The notes under the pieces: generated by a model
The model's input: the letters and a program-made list of their open reading frames with translations, nothing else
Databases searched by the model: none
Told to the model about the DNA's origin: nothing
Program-made: the position numbers and the translations under genes
Source of the DNA: Methylomonas sp. LL1
GTDB taxonomy: Bacteria; Pseudomonadota; Gammaproteobacteria; Methylococcales; Methylomonadaceae
Assembly (NCBI RefSeq): GCF_015711015.1
Contig: NZ_CP064653.1
Location: forward strand, 4,340,001-4,404,000
Length of the DNA: 64,000 bases
Reading direction: 5' to 3'
Part shown: piece after piece, positions 10,099 to 18,327 of the stretch
How positions within the stretch are numbered: the first letter of the stretch is position 1
Layout: each line of letters begins with the position of its first letter

Positions 10099-10766
10099 TG
10101 AAACACGTGATAGTCGTAGCGCCGCATCCCGACGACGAAACTTTGGGCTGCGGTGGAACCTTGCTCAAGCATAGGCAGGCTGGAGATCAAATTCACTGGT
10201 TGCTGCTGACCGCGATGACGCCGGAGCGGGGCTTTACCGAGCAGAGGATTTCGGCGAGAGAGGCGGAAATTGCCGAAGTGTCGCGTCGTTATGGTTTTGC
10301 GTCCGTCAATGCGCTCGGTTTTCCTACCGCTCGGCTGGATGCCATCGCCAAGGGCGACCTGATTGCCGAAATCGCAGGCGTATTCCAGACTGTGAAGCCG
10401 GAGGTCGTTTATTTGCCGTTTAGAGGCGACGTACATTCCGATCATGCCGTCGCCGCGGATGCGGTGATGTCGTGTTGCAAGTGGTTCCGCAACGCATCGG
10501 TCAAGCGCATTCTGGCTTACGAAACCTTATCGGAAACAGAATTCGGCATCAGCCCGGATACGCAGGGTTTTCGGCCTAATGTGTTTGTAGACATCGGCGC
10601 TTATCTGGAGCAAAAGCTTGATATGCTGCATATATTTGACGGAGAACTGGGTGAATTTCCGTTTCCGAGAAGTGATGATGCGGTATGTGCGTTGGCTAGG
10701 TTCAGAGGCGCGGCCTCCGGTTGTCAGGCAGCGGAAGCTTTTATGTTGTTAAGGGAAATCATCTAA
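10098..10766 (+). CDS. PIG-L (LmbE-like) family deacetylase
   Basis: 222-residue zinc-dependent N-deacetylase of the PIG-L/LmbE family. The metal-binding signature PHPDDE is at residues 9-14 (D12 likely catalytic base) and the second metal motif HSDH lies near residue 114. Family members remove N-acetyl groups from GlcNAc derivatives. It abuts legG with a one-base overlap and precedes legF. A standard legionaminic route needs no deacetylase, so this gene together with the ATP-grasp enzyme suggests that one acetamido group is replaced by another acyl group. Homologues also occur in unrelated pathways. Confidence 0.75.
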   Translation: MKHVIVVAPHPDDETLGCGGTLLKHRQAGDQIHWLLLTAMTPERGFTEQRISAREAEIAEVSRRYGFASVNALGFPTARLDAIAKGDLIAEIAGVFQTVKPEVVYLPFRGDVHSDHAVAADAVMSCCKWFRNASVKRILAYETLSETEFGISPDTQGFRPNVFVDIGAYLEQKLDMLHIFDGELGEFPFPRSDDAVCALARFRGAASGCQAAEAFMLLREII

Positions 10767-10820
10767 CCGCTTTATTGTTGCCGGCTTGGTCGGCCCCAAC
10801 TAAAAATGTAATAACACAGC

Positions 10821-11519
10821 ATGAAAATCATCGCATTCATACCGGCTCGTAAAGGAAGCAAGCGGCTGGCGGATAAAAATATCAAGCCGCTTGCCGGCAA
10901 ACCCTTGATTGCCTGGACGATTGAGGCGGCATTGGCGGCTGGGTCGAATATGGATGTGATTGTGTCTACCGATTCCCCTGAAATCGAGGGCATAGCCAAA
11001 GCTTACGGCGCCGAAGTGCCTTTCTTGAGACCCGAGAGTCTGGCGGGCGACAATATCCCTACCTTCGATGCTTTGGAATATACCTTGGACCGTTTGAAGA
11101 AAGCCGGCAGAGAGTACGATACGGCCGTGTTGTTGCAACCAACCTCTCCGCTACGCAAGGCAAACCATATAGCCGAGGCGTTGAAGCTGCTGGAGCAACC
11201 GGATGTGCGCTCGGTAGTATCGGTGTCGGAGTTTGAGCATCCGGTCGAATGGACGATGCCTTTGCCGGAAAATCGCCGACTGGATAGCTATATTTCGGAG
11301 CATGAACAAGTCCTAAGGACCCGGAGTCAGGATTTGCCCAAACGCTATCGATTGAATGGCGCCGTTTATTGCGCCAGAACCGCCGATATTTTGCAATACA
11401 AGAGCTTTTATATGCCGCAAGGGACCTGTGCCTATATCATGGATAAGGTGTTTGCGACCGATATCGACGATTTGTTCGATTTTGAATATGCGGAATTTTT
11501 AATTAGCAAGGGTAAATGA
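10821..11519 (+). CDS. legF: CMP-nonulosonate (legionaminate) cytidylyltransferase
   Basis: 232-residue CMP-sialate synthetase family protein. It is predicted to activate the finished nonulosonic acid with CTP to CMP-sugar, the donor for flagellin glycosylation. The N-terminal nucleotide-binding motif is IPARKGSKRLADKN (7-20), followed by KPLIAWTIEAAL, STDSPEI and LLQPTSPLR. Its stop nearly touches the NeuB/LegI start (TGA then ATG at 11520), the usual pairing of activation and synthase genes. LegF is preferred over NeuA by context alone. Confidence 0.85.
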   Translation: MKIIAFIPARKGSKRLADKNIKPLAGKPLIAWTIEAALAAGSNMDVIVSTDSPEIEGIAKAYGAEVPFLRPESLAGDNIPTFDALEYTLDRLKKAGREYDTAVLLQPTSPLRKANHIAEALKLLEQPDVRSVVSVSEFEHPVEWTMPLPENRRLDSYISEHEQVLRTRSQDLPKRYRLNGAVYCARTADILQYKSFYMPQGTCAYIMDKVFATDIDDLFDFEYAEFLISKGK

Positions 11520-12593
11520 ATGGACAGGCGCATTTTTGTGATTGCCGAGGCCGGCGTTAATCATAATGGTAGTCTGGAAACGGCGATGCAATTGGTCGAT
11601 GTGGCTGCAGCAGCCGGAGCCGATGCGGTGAAGTTTCAGACCTTTAAGGCCGAGAATCTGGTGACTCGAAAAGCGGTAAAGGCTGCCTATCAAATCGTCA
11701 ATACCGGCGGCGAAGAAAGTCAGCTGGCCATGCTGCAACGCCTGGAACTCAAGCACGAATTTCACTTTCGGCTGCGGGACTATTGCCAAAGCCGCAACAT
11801 CCAATTCTTATCGACCGCTTTCGACTTCGACAGCCTTGGGTTTTTAGTCGAAGAGGTTGGTGTCGAGCAACTCAAAGTCCCCTCGGGAGAAATTATTAAT
11901 GGCCCCTTTTTACTGGCCCATGCCCAAACCGGTAAAAAACTCATCGTTTCCACTGGGATGGCAACCTTGGGGGAAGTGGAGGCGGCGCTGGGGGTATTGG
12001 CATTCGGTTACTTGGATTGGGAGCAACCGTCACCGGCGGCCTTTCAGCGGGCTTACAGTTGCGAACAAGGCCAAGCCTTGCTAAAACAGAAAGTGACTTT
12101 GCTGCATTGCACCACCGAGTATCCGACGCCGATGGCACATGTCAATTTGCGCTCCATGGATGGTTTGCAGCATGCATTCGGTTTGCCGGTTGGTTATTCC
12201 GATCATACCGAAGGCTTGGCGGTGCCGATAGCCGCAGCCGCTCGCGGAGCGACTGTCATCGAAAAACATTTTACCTTGGATAAAAAACAACCAGGCCCGG
12301 ATCACAAGGTATCCTTGGAGCCGGATGAACTGATGCAGATGGTGACGGCGATTCGAGACGTCGAGCAGGCGCTGGGCTCGCCTTGTAAAAGGCCGCAGAC
12401 TGTTGAGCTGGAAAACCGCGATGTTGCCCGCAAAAGTTTGGTGGCTGCTACGGCTATTGCCGCAGGCGAATGTTTCAGTGTCGAAAACTTGGCAAGCAAG
12501 CGGCCTGGAACCGGACTTAGTCCGATGGAATATTGGCGCTTGTTGGGGCAAACCAGTCATCGCGCTTATCAGTCGGATGATTTGATCGAATGA
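11520..12593 (+). CDS. legI: nonulosonic acid synthase (NeuB/LegI)
   Basis: 357-residue N-acetylneuraminate-synthase family enzyme. It condenses phosphoenolpyruvate with the 2,4-diacetamido-trideoxyhexose to make the nine-carbon acid. The TIM-barrel part starts with IAEAGVNHNGS and contains KFQTF, LKVPSGEI, STGMATL, HCTTEYP and GYSDHT. The C-terminal part is a SAF (antifreeze-like) domain beginning around RKSLVAA. The next gene overlaps by 4 bases (ATGA). Full length and conserved active-site blocks suggest it is functional. NeuB, PseI and LegI are close homologues; LegI follows from the neighbouring legB/legC/legG. Confidence 0.87.
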   Translation: MDRRIFVIAEAGVNHNGSLETAMQLVDVAAAAGADAVKFQTFKAENLVTRKAVKAAYQIVNTGGEESQLAMLQRLELKHEFHFRLRDYCQSRNIQFLSTAFDFDSLGFLVEEVGVEQLKVPSGEIINGPFLLAHAQTGKKLIVSTGMATLGEVEAALGVLAFGYLDWEQPSPAAFQRAYSCEQGQALLKQKVTLLHCTTEYPTPMAHVNLRSMDGLQHAFGLPVGYSDHTEGLAVPIAAAARGATVIEKHFTLDKKQPGPDHKVSLEPDELMQMVTAIRDVEQALGSPCKRPQTVELENRDVARKSLVAATAIAAGECFSVENLASKRPGTGLSPMEYWRLLGQTSHRAYQSDDLIE

Positions 12594-13228
12594 AACCGGT
12601 TATTTTATTGGGTAGCGGTGGGCACGCACGAGTGTTACTCGACATGCTGCGGCGCTTGAATGTTAAAGTGCTGGGTATTGCCGATCCGCATCGCCCGATT
12701 GGTAGCGATTATTTGGGGGCGAGAATACTGGGTGATGATGCCGCAATATTGAGTTATGTGGCCGATCAAATTGAACTGGTGAATGGAATAGGCTCCTTGC
12801 CGAGAGATGTTGGTTTGCGTTCGGCCCTGTTTCGGCAATTCCGGCAGCAGGGGTTTCGCTTCAGAACTTTGATCGATCCCAAGGCGTTTACGGCCGCCGA
12901 TGTCGAACTGGCGGAGGGTGTACAGGCGATGGTCGGTACCATTATACAGGCAGGCGCAAAAATTGCCGAGAACAGCATAGTCAACAGCGGCGCGATTGTC
13001 GAGCACGATTGCAGTATCGGTAGGCATGTGCATATTGCTCCTGGCGTGGTACTCAGCGGTGGCGTCGAGGTTGGCGATAACGTCCACATCGGCACCGGTG
13101 CAATGGTCATTCAAGGTATTCGAATAGGCGAGGGGAGTGTGATCGGTGCTGGCAGTATAGTAACCAGCGACGTTGCTTGTCGCCAGATCGTCTACCCGGC
13201 GCGTTCGCATCGGCGGGATTTGGAATAG
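12590..13228 (+). CDS. NeuD/PglD-family acyltransferase (left-handed beta-helix), probable LegH function
   Basis: 212 residues with an N-terminal Rossmann-like substrate domain (LLGSGGHARVLLDML) and a C-terminal left-handed beta-helix of hexapeptide repeats (for example IVNSGAIVEHDCSIG, VHIAPGVVLSGGVEVG). The catalytic histidine of PglD/NeuD proteins fits H in VEHDCSIG. It is likely the acetyl-CoA-dependent N-acetyltransferase acting on the LegC product (LegH role), although NeuD proteins can O-acetylate sialic acid instead. It overlaps legI by 4 bases and is followed 10 bases later by the CBS-nucleotidyltransferase. Confidence 0.8.
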   Translation: MKPVILLGSGGHARVLLDMLRRLNVKVLGIADPHRPIGSDYLGARILGDDAAILSYVADQIELVNGIGSLPRDVGLRSALFRQFRQQGFRFRTLIDPKAFTAADVELAEGVQAMVGTIIQAGAKIAENSIVNSGAIVEHDCSIGRHVHIAPGVVLSGGVEVGDNVHIGTGAMVIQGIRIGEGSVIGAGSIVTSDVACRQIVYPARSHRRDLE

Positions 13229-13238
13229 GATTATATAG

Positions 13239-14291
13239 ATGAAACAGCATTGGCGGCAGGTATTGATTCGGACGGAAACGACATTGCGTTCGACGATAGA
13301 GGTGATAGACCGTGCGGCTTTGCAAATCGCGTTGGTAGTAGATGAGCAGGAAAGACTGGTCGGGGTTGTTACCGACGGCGATATTCGGCGAGCCTTGATT
13401 CGCGGTTTGTCGTTGGAAACTGCTGTTGGCGAAGTGATGAACAAGCGACCTAAGGTCGCCTCATTACGAGATAGTAAGGCCCAATTAATTGCGATGATGG
13501 AAGGGCATCATCTATACCAATTACCGGTCATCGACGACCAGGGTCGGGTAGCACGATTGGAGTCCTTGCAGGCCTTGTACAAACAGCCATCGTTTCCCAA
13601 TCCCGTGTTCCTGATGGCGGGTGGTTTCGGCAAGCGTCTGAGACCTTATACCGACGAATGCCCGAAACCACTGTTGGAGATCGGAGGCAAGCCGATTTTA
13701 GAGACTATTATCGAGAACTTCGTCAAGTCCGGTTTCCGGCGGTTTTATATCGCCGTACATTATCGTGCCGAGCAAATTAAGGATTACTTTGGTGATGGCG
13801 GGCGCTGGGGCGTCAAGATTGATTATATTGACGAAGTTGAGCCAATGGGCACAGCTGGCGCTATCGGTTTGTTACCAGATTATTTGCCGGACGTGCCTGT
13901 GATCGTGATGAACGGCGATATTTTGACTCAAATCGATTTTGCTCGGTTGCTGGCTTATCATAACGAGCAACAAGCTATCGCGACGCTGTGTGTGCGGCAA
14001 TATGAGTATCAAATTCCCTACGGTGTGGTGAACCTGGACCAGCAGAGGGTAATCGGTATCGAAGAAAAACCGTTACAAAGTTGTCTGGCTAGCGCTGGAA
14101 TCTATGTGCTGGATCATAGCCTGATCAAGGTCATTGCCGAGCAGAAACAGTTGGATATGCCGACACTGTTAAATCAGCAAGTCTCCCGGGGTGAGCAGGT
14201 GGCGATGTTTCCGATATACGATTATTGGTTGGACATTGGTCGAGAAGCCGACTTTTTGCGGGCTCAGGGAGAATTCACCAAATATTTTTGA
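13239..14291 (+). CDS. CBS-domain sugar-phosphate nucleotidyltransferase (PtmE-like)
   Basis: 350 residues: a tandem CBS pair in roughly the first 120 residues, then a nucleotidyltransferase domain starting FLMAGGFGKRLRPYTDECPKPLL. Further motifs are EPMGTAGAIGLL and VMNGDIL. This arrangement matches PtmE of Campylobacter, which makes the GDP-activated amino sugar feeding the legionaminic route. Its presence supports GDP rather than UDP intermediates here, although the nucleotide is not determined by sequence. It ends the sugar block; a perfect sigma-28 promoter for the flagellin starts 9 bases after its stop. Confidence 0.75.
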   Translation: MKQHWRQVLIRTETTLRSTIEVIDRAALQIALVVDEQERLVGVVTDGDIRRALIRGLSLETAVGEVMNKRPKVASLRDSKAQLIAMMEGHHLYQLPVIDDQGRVARLESLQALYKQPSFPNPVFLMAGGFGKRLRPYTDECPKPLLEIGGKPILETIIENFVKSGFRRFYIAVHYRAEQIKDYFGDGGRWGVKIDYIDEVEPMGTAGAIGLLPDYLPDVPVIVMNGDILTQIDFARLLAYHNEQQAIATLCVRQYEYQIPYGVVNLDQQRVIGIEEKPLQSCLASAGIYVLDHSLIKVIAEQKQLDMPTLLNQQVSRGEQVAMFPIYDYWLDIGREADFLRAQGEFTKYF

Positions 14292-14299
14292 GCAAGGGT

Positions 14300-14326
14300 T
14301 AAAGTAATCCAAGCCTGGGCCGATAA
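14300..14326 (+). promoter_or_regulatory. sigma-28 (FliA) promoter of flagellin 1
   Basis: A TAAAGTAA -35 element (14300-14307), an 11-base spacer and a GCCGATAA -10 element (14319-14326) match the FliA consensus with an exact -10 box. It lies about 94 bases upstream of the flagellin ATG, directly after the sugar cluster, so the filament gene can be switched late in flagellar assembly independently of the sugar genes. Confidence 0.9.
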
Positions 14327-14419
14327 AATCAACGAGTTTGAAATAAACCTTTTACTTAATTCAACAAAACTAAAAATTACTGAGGCGCTGAAGGCACCCA
14401 GAATTTGGAGGATAACATC

Positions 14420-15268
14420 ATGGCAATGGTAATCAATACAAACGTCGCATCGTTGAATAGTCAACGGATGCTGACCAAAACAAACACATCGCTGAGTACA
14501 TCAATGGAGCGTTTGTCATCCGGTTTACGCGTGAATTCCGCGAAAGATGATGCAGCGGGCCTGTCGATTGCCGATAAAATGACTTCGCAGATTCGTGGTA
14601 TGACCGTAGCGATGCGAAACGCCAATGACGGTATTTCGATGGCGCAAACGGCCGAGTCCGCAATGGGATCGATCACTGAGACGTTGCAGCGTATGCGTGA
14701 TCTTGGGGTTCAAGCTGCTAATACAGGTGCGGTATCTACAGGGGATCGGCAAAAATTGCAGACCGAATTCAAACAGCTCAGTGAGGAGATTGGAAGAATA
14801 ATTAGCAATACCGAGTTTAACGGTAAAAAAATCCTGAACGGCAGTCTGACTGGAGCGATGTTTCAAGTAGGGGCCGGAACTTCAGCTAATAATCAAATAT
14901 CGATTACTGTTTCAGATTTGGAAACAGTTTCAGGGATTGGTTCTCTTGGTTCCGCTCAAGTATCTATAGGTAGTGATGCTACGTCAGCGCAGATATTGGC
15001 CGCTGTCGATACTATAGATCTTGCAATTGGTAAAATTGATGACTTTCGTGCTAAATTGGGCGCCGTACAAAATCGTTTTACTACTACCATCGGTAATTTG
15101 CAGTCTTCTATCGAAAATCAAAGTGCTGCGCGTTCACGCATCATGGATGCTGACTTTGCAGTTGAAACTTCTAACTTGAGTAGGTCACAAATTCTGCAAC
15201 AAGCGGGTACAGCGATGTTGGCACAGGCTAATCAGTCCGCCCAAGGCGTGCTTAGTTTGCTCGGGTAG
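14420..15268 (+). CDS. fliC: flagellin 1
   Basis: Filament subunit of 282 residues with conserved D0/D1 ends: N-terminal VINTNVASLNSQR, LSSGLRVNSAKDDAAGL, IRGMTVAMRNANDGI; C-terminal QSAARSRIMDADFAVET and LQQAGTAMLAQANQS. The central region is short, so there is no large D2/D3 outer domain, and it is rich in Ser/Thr where O-linked nonulosonic acid would sit. The ATG at 14420 is preferred to an in-frame TTG at 14405 because GGAGG at 14407-14411 is well placed for it. Transcribed from a sigma-28 promoter and closed by a strong terminator. Exported unfolded by the flagellar type III apparatus. Confidence 0.95.
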   Translation: MAMVINTNVASLNSQRMLTKTNTSLSTSMERLSSGLRVNSAKDDAAGLSIADKMTSQIRGMTVAMRNANDGISMAQTAESAMGSITETLQRMRDLGVQAANTGAVSTGDRQKLQTEFKQLSEEIGRIISNTEFNGKKILNGSLTGAMFQVGAGTSANNQISITVSDLETVSGIGSLGSAQVSIGSDATSAQILAAVDTIDLAIGKIDDFRAKLGAVQNRFTTTIGNLQSSIENQSAARSRIMDADFAVETSNLSRSQILQQAGTAMLAQANQSAQGVLSLLG

Positions 15269-15275
15269 TATTGAT

Positions 15276-15310
15276 GGGAGGTTACGGAATCCATAGCCTC
15301 CCTTTTATTT
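15276..15310 (+). terminator. rho-independent terminator after flagellin 1
   Basis: GGGAGG (15276-15281) pairs with CCTCCC (15297-15302). The loop side continues with TA/TA and GGA/TCC pairs, and a T-rich tail follows (TTTTATTT, 15303-15310). It separates the highly expressed flagellin from flaG. Confidence 0.9.
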
Positions 15311-15336
15311 GATTTGGATGGTGCAGGGTGAGTGTC

Positions 15337-15764
15337 ATGAATAGCGAGATTCCCAATCTGTTGAAACTATCTCCGATTAGTGTTGCCAAACCCAGCCATC
15401 AGGCTTTAGTACCGCAATCTTCGGGGGGGGCGAGGAGGCTGGCGGGCTAGTAGTATCTTTTGTTTCTTCGCCTCAAGACAATAAGCCAGTTTCTACTGTT
15501 AATCAAAATGAAAAAAGTGAGCAGGAGACTTCTCCCGAGTTGGTCAAGGAGGCTGTTGATCAAGGAAATAGTTTGCTGCAAATGGCCAAGCGAAATTTGC
15601 AGTTTAAAGTCGACGAAGAAACTAATGAGCAGGTAGTTAAGATTGTCGATAGCGATAGCGGCGAAGTGGTGCGGCAAATACCAACGGAAGAAATGTTGGC
15701 GTTTATTAGGCGCATGCAAGAATTGGAGGGGTTACAGGGATCTGTACTTCAGGACCGTGCATGA
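15337..15764 (+). CDS. flaG: FlaG-family protein, split by a frameshift at a G8 tract
   Basis: The C-terminal half is a clear FlaG: the block from LVKEAVDQGN through LQFKVDEETNEQVVKIVD and EVVRQIPTEEML. A start at ATG 15337 reads into a run of eight G (15423-15430) and then stops at 15448-15450. The downstream part is in another frame, and one extra G (nine in all) would join the two into about 142 residues. FlaG proteins influence filament length or cap assembly in polar flagella. Either the tract is a slippage-prone on/off switch, or the run was miscounted in sequencing. A shorter product could begin at an in-frame TTG at 15540, but its translation is doubtful. Confidence 0.75.
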
Positions 15765-15790
15765 GCTGTTGATTTGATGAGGAGTGTGTC

Positions 15791-17194
15791 ATGGGGATTG
15801 TATCTTCAGTAGGCTTGGGCAGTGGAATCGACATTCAAACCCTTGTTTCCCAGTTGTCGAAAGCCGAATCACAACCAGCCTTAAATGCTATTAGTCGCCA
15901 AAAGACCATCGCCGACACCCGGCTCAGTGGATTGGGAACGTTGAAGAGTGCGTTGTCTGATTTTCAAAAGGCAGTAGCCAAGTTGAAAGACAGTAGTTTA
16001 TTCAAAACGCATAAATCCAGTTCTTCCGATGAATCCATTTTAAAAGTCACTGCAGGTACTGGTTCGGTATCTGGATCTTACACCATAGAAGTCTCTCAGC
16101 TGGCCAAGGCGCAAAAATCAATCGCAAGCTCGGAATTTACTAATGCTTCGGCTTTGGTGGGAGCTGGTACCGTAACCATCGAAACCGCATCAGCATCGTT
16201 TCAAGTAACAACTGACGGCTCCACGACTTTAACTGGTTTGAGGGATGCCATCAACACCGCTTCAGATAACAGTTTAGTTACTGCCAGTATCATAAATGTC
16301 GATAATGGAGCCGGTACTGGTACCATTTCCAAACTGGTGTTGACAGCCAAAAATACGGGTACTGAAAATGCATTCGCAGTCTCAGTAAACGATGATGACG
16401 GTAATGATTCTGATACATTAGGATTGTCTAGGTTTGCTTCGGTTAATTTTGATGCGTTATCTCAGGTGGATGCAAGCGATGCCAAGATAAAAGTCGATGG
16501 TCAAATAGCAACTCGAAGCAGTAATACCATAACCGATATTATGCCAGGGGTTACGCTTAATTTGAGCAAAGTAACTGCGGCAGATCAGACTATCAATGTG
16601 GAGATCAGTCTTGATAACGACGCGATCAATACTGTTGTTAATGAATTTGTCACGGCCTATAACAAATTAAGTTCTACGACTCAGAGCCTAGGGAAATATG
16701 GAGGTTCTACAGACGGTAGCGGTTCTGGCAATGGCCCCTTGATCGGCAATTCAACTTTACGTTACATAAGTAGTCAACTGCGTCAGACCGCCATGAATAC
16801 TGTGTCATCGGTGGTAGGTAGCTATAATTCGCTGGCGATGATGGGTATCTCTATCAAGGATGGTTCCATGTCCCTGGATAGCTCGAAACTCAATGAAGTA
16901 TTAAGCCTTGATTTGCAGGCAGTCAGTGATGTTTTTACATCTACCGAAGGGGTGGCGACCCGGTTGCATGAGCGTTTGAGCTATTTTTTGCAGTCGGGTG
17001 GCCCTTTAGATAGCCAGCAAAACTCACTGAAGAAGCAATTATCTGCTTTGGATAGTCGGAAACTTGACGTCGAACGACGGCAAAGTAGTGTTGAGGCGAT
17101 GTTGTTGAAACAGTTTACTGCGATGGATATTTCAGTTGGCACTTTTAATTCGACAGGTACTTTTTTAAGCAATTGGATCAATAATCTAAATTAA
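15791..17194 (+). CDS. fliD: flagellar hook-associated protein 2 / filament cap
   Basis: 467-residue filament-cap protein that promotes flagellin polymerisation at the tip. The N-terminal FliD domain starts GIVSSVGLGSGIDIQTLVSQLSKAE, the central part is beta-rich with low-complexity Ser/Thr/Asp, and the C-terminal coiled-coil domain contains the usual two helices and ends IDISVGTFNSTGTFLSNWI-like. ATG is preceded by GAGGAG. It follows flaG by 26 bases and is 11 bases upstream of fliS, the common flaG-fliD-fliS-fliT order. Confidence 0.93.
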   Translation: MGIVSSVGLGSGIDIQTLVSQLSKAESQPALNAISRQKTIADTRLSGLGTLKSALSDFQKAVAKLKDSSLFKTHKSSSSDESILKVTAGTGSVSGSYTIEVSQLAKAQKSIASSEFTNASALVGAGTVTIETASASFQVTTDGSTTLTGLRDAINTASDNSLVTASIINVDNGAGTGTISKLVLTAKNTGTENAFAVSVNDDDGNDSDTLGLSRFASVNFDALSQVDASDAKIKVDGQIATRSSNTITDIMPGVTLNLSKVTAADQTINVEISLDNDAINTVVNEFVTAYNKLSSTTQSLGKYGGSTDGSGSGNGPLIGNSTLRYISSQLRQTAMNTVSSVVGSYNSLAMMGISIKDGSMSLDSSKLNEVLSLDLQAVSDVFTSTEGVATRLHERLSYFLQSGGPLDSQQNSLKKQLSALDSRKLDVERRQSSVEAMLLKQFTAMDISVGTFNSTGTFLSNWINNLN

Positions 17195-17205
17195 GAGAAA
17201 TTTTC

Positions 17206-17592
17206 ATGTATGCCACCACATATAAGAAGGGCGCCAGTCAATATGCCAGTGTGCATAATGTTGGCGGAGTAGGTGATGATTCTCCTCATCGTTTGATACA
17301 AATGTTAATGGAAGGTTTTTTGGCGAGAGTCAATTCGGCAAAAGGGGCAATCATTCATGGAGATATGGAAACCAAAAGTCTCTATATATCGAAGGCAATT
17401 GGCATCATAGGCGGTCTTGACGAAGCCTTGAATGTTGAGCAAGGTGGGGAATTGGCTGTTAACTTACGGCAGTTATATGTTTATATCAATAATTGTTTAT
17501 TACAAGCCAGTCATGAAAATAGTGTCGAAAAATTGGATGAAGTAGCGGGTTTAATGAAAGACATTAAGGAAGCATGGGATGCTATCGGCTGA
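17206..17592 (+). CDS. fliS: flagellin export chaperone FliS
   Basis: 128-residue helical chaperone that holds flagellin unfolded before export. The N-terminal YKKGASQYASVHNV, the DDSPHRLIQMLMEGFL block, the AIGIIGGLDEALNVEQGGELA segment and NLRQLYVYINNCLL all match FliS. It overlaps the FliT-like gene by 14 bases, so expression is coupled. The two flagellins on either side are its likely clients. Confidence 0.93.
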   Translation: MYATTYKKGASQYASVHNVGGVGDDSPHRLIQMLMEGFLARVNSAKGAIIHGDMETKSLYISKAIGIIGGLDEALNVEQGGELAVNLRQLYVYINNCLLQASHENSVEKLDEVAGLMKDIKEAWDAIG

Positions 17593-17920
17593 TGATTTGG
17601 ATTTTATTGATGGGGATTGGATAGAGCAGCAAAAAAATGCTCTGCATACTTACTCCGAGAAAATTGAGTCTTGTATCATTTCTTCTGAATGGGAAACTTT
17701 AGCGATGGTTCTGGAGTCACGCTATGCCTTCATTCGGCAATTATTCTCTTCCGAGCTTAGTGGGCAGAGACGGGCAGTTCTTAAGCCGCTCGCCGACGCT
17801 GTATTAGAGCAAGATGCGCTGTTTCAGGCCAGAGTCGAAGAGCAAAAACAGATTGCTGTCCAGCAGCAAATGACCATCAGACGGGCGCGCCTGGCTGTCA
17901 ATGCCTATAATAATCAATAG
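17579..17920 (+). CDS. fliT: FliT-like flagellar chaperone
   Basis: 113-residue, mostly helical protein directly after fliS with a 14-base overlap. Position, size and the amphipathic helices (IEQQKNALHTYSEKIES; an EEQKQIAVQQQMTIRRARLAVNAY C-terminus) fit FliT, the chaperone of the FliD cap. FliT sequences diverge strongly, so the name depends mainly on synteny. A small inverted repeat (GTTGCC 17935-17940, GGCAAC 17951-17956) follows the stop. Confidence 0.65.
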   Translation: MLSADDLDFIDGDWIEQQKNALHTYSEKIESCIISSEWETLAMVLESRYAFIRQLFSSELSGQRRAVLKPLADAVLEQDALFQARVEEQKQIAVQQQMTIRRARLAVNAYNNQ

Positions 17921-17934
17921 TGGTTTTTCTTGAA

Positions 17935-17956
17935 GTTGCCCCATATTGTAGGCAAC
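17935..17956 (+). terminator. possible terminator hairpin after the fliD-fliS-fliT block
   Basis: GTTGCC (17935-17940) and GGCAAC (17951-17956) form a six-base-pair stem with a ten-base loop. The tail is TCTTCTCG rather than a clean T run, so termination would be weak. Confidence 0.4.
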
Positions 17957-18327
17957 TCTTCTCGTTCATCGGTAGTGTCGATTTCCTTTAGAAATCTCAT
18001 TCTGACTGCATTCTTTTGCTATCTTTGAAATAAGGAATTATGCAGAATGTCTGGATTCTTTCAAATATTTTGAATTGTTATTCCTGCGGAAGGAGAAGCG
18101 TTTTGCTGTTGTTTAAGACGTGACGGCGCGAAAACTTTGTCACTTGAATATTGATAGTAAGGGTAAAAAATTAAAATGGTAAAAAGTCAAAAAATTGTCA
18201 AATAGAATGCTTATTTTGTTAAATTATTGATATTTAAGTGGTAGTTTGGTCTATGGCATGAAAAGTGTATGAAATGGGTTGTTGGCGATAAAGCCTATTT
18301 CATCAAACACTTACGGGGAGAACCGTC
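17957..18327 (+). promoter_or_regulatory. AT-rich leader/promoter region of flagellin 2
   Basis: About 370 bases without a gene. The stretch 18160-18240 is markedly AT-rich. Near the gene there is a GGCGATAA (18284-18291), one base from the sigma-28 -10 box, but the corresponding -35 position is poor. A TGGCATG-N4-GTGTAT (18254-18270) faintly resembles a sigma-54 site, with GT in place of the invariant GC. GGGGAG (18315-18320) is the ribosome site. I cannot decide the sigma factor. Confidence 0.4.

Noticed and set aside
12635-13444. Minus-strand open frame spanning the NeuD-like and CBS genes
   Set aside because: Crosses two good plus-strand genes and lacks domain features.
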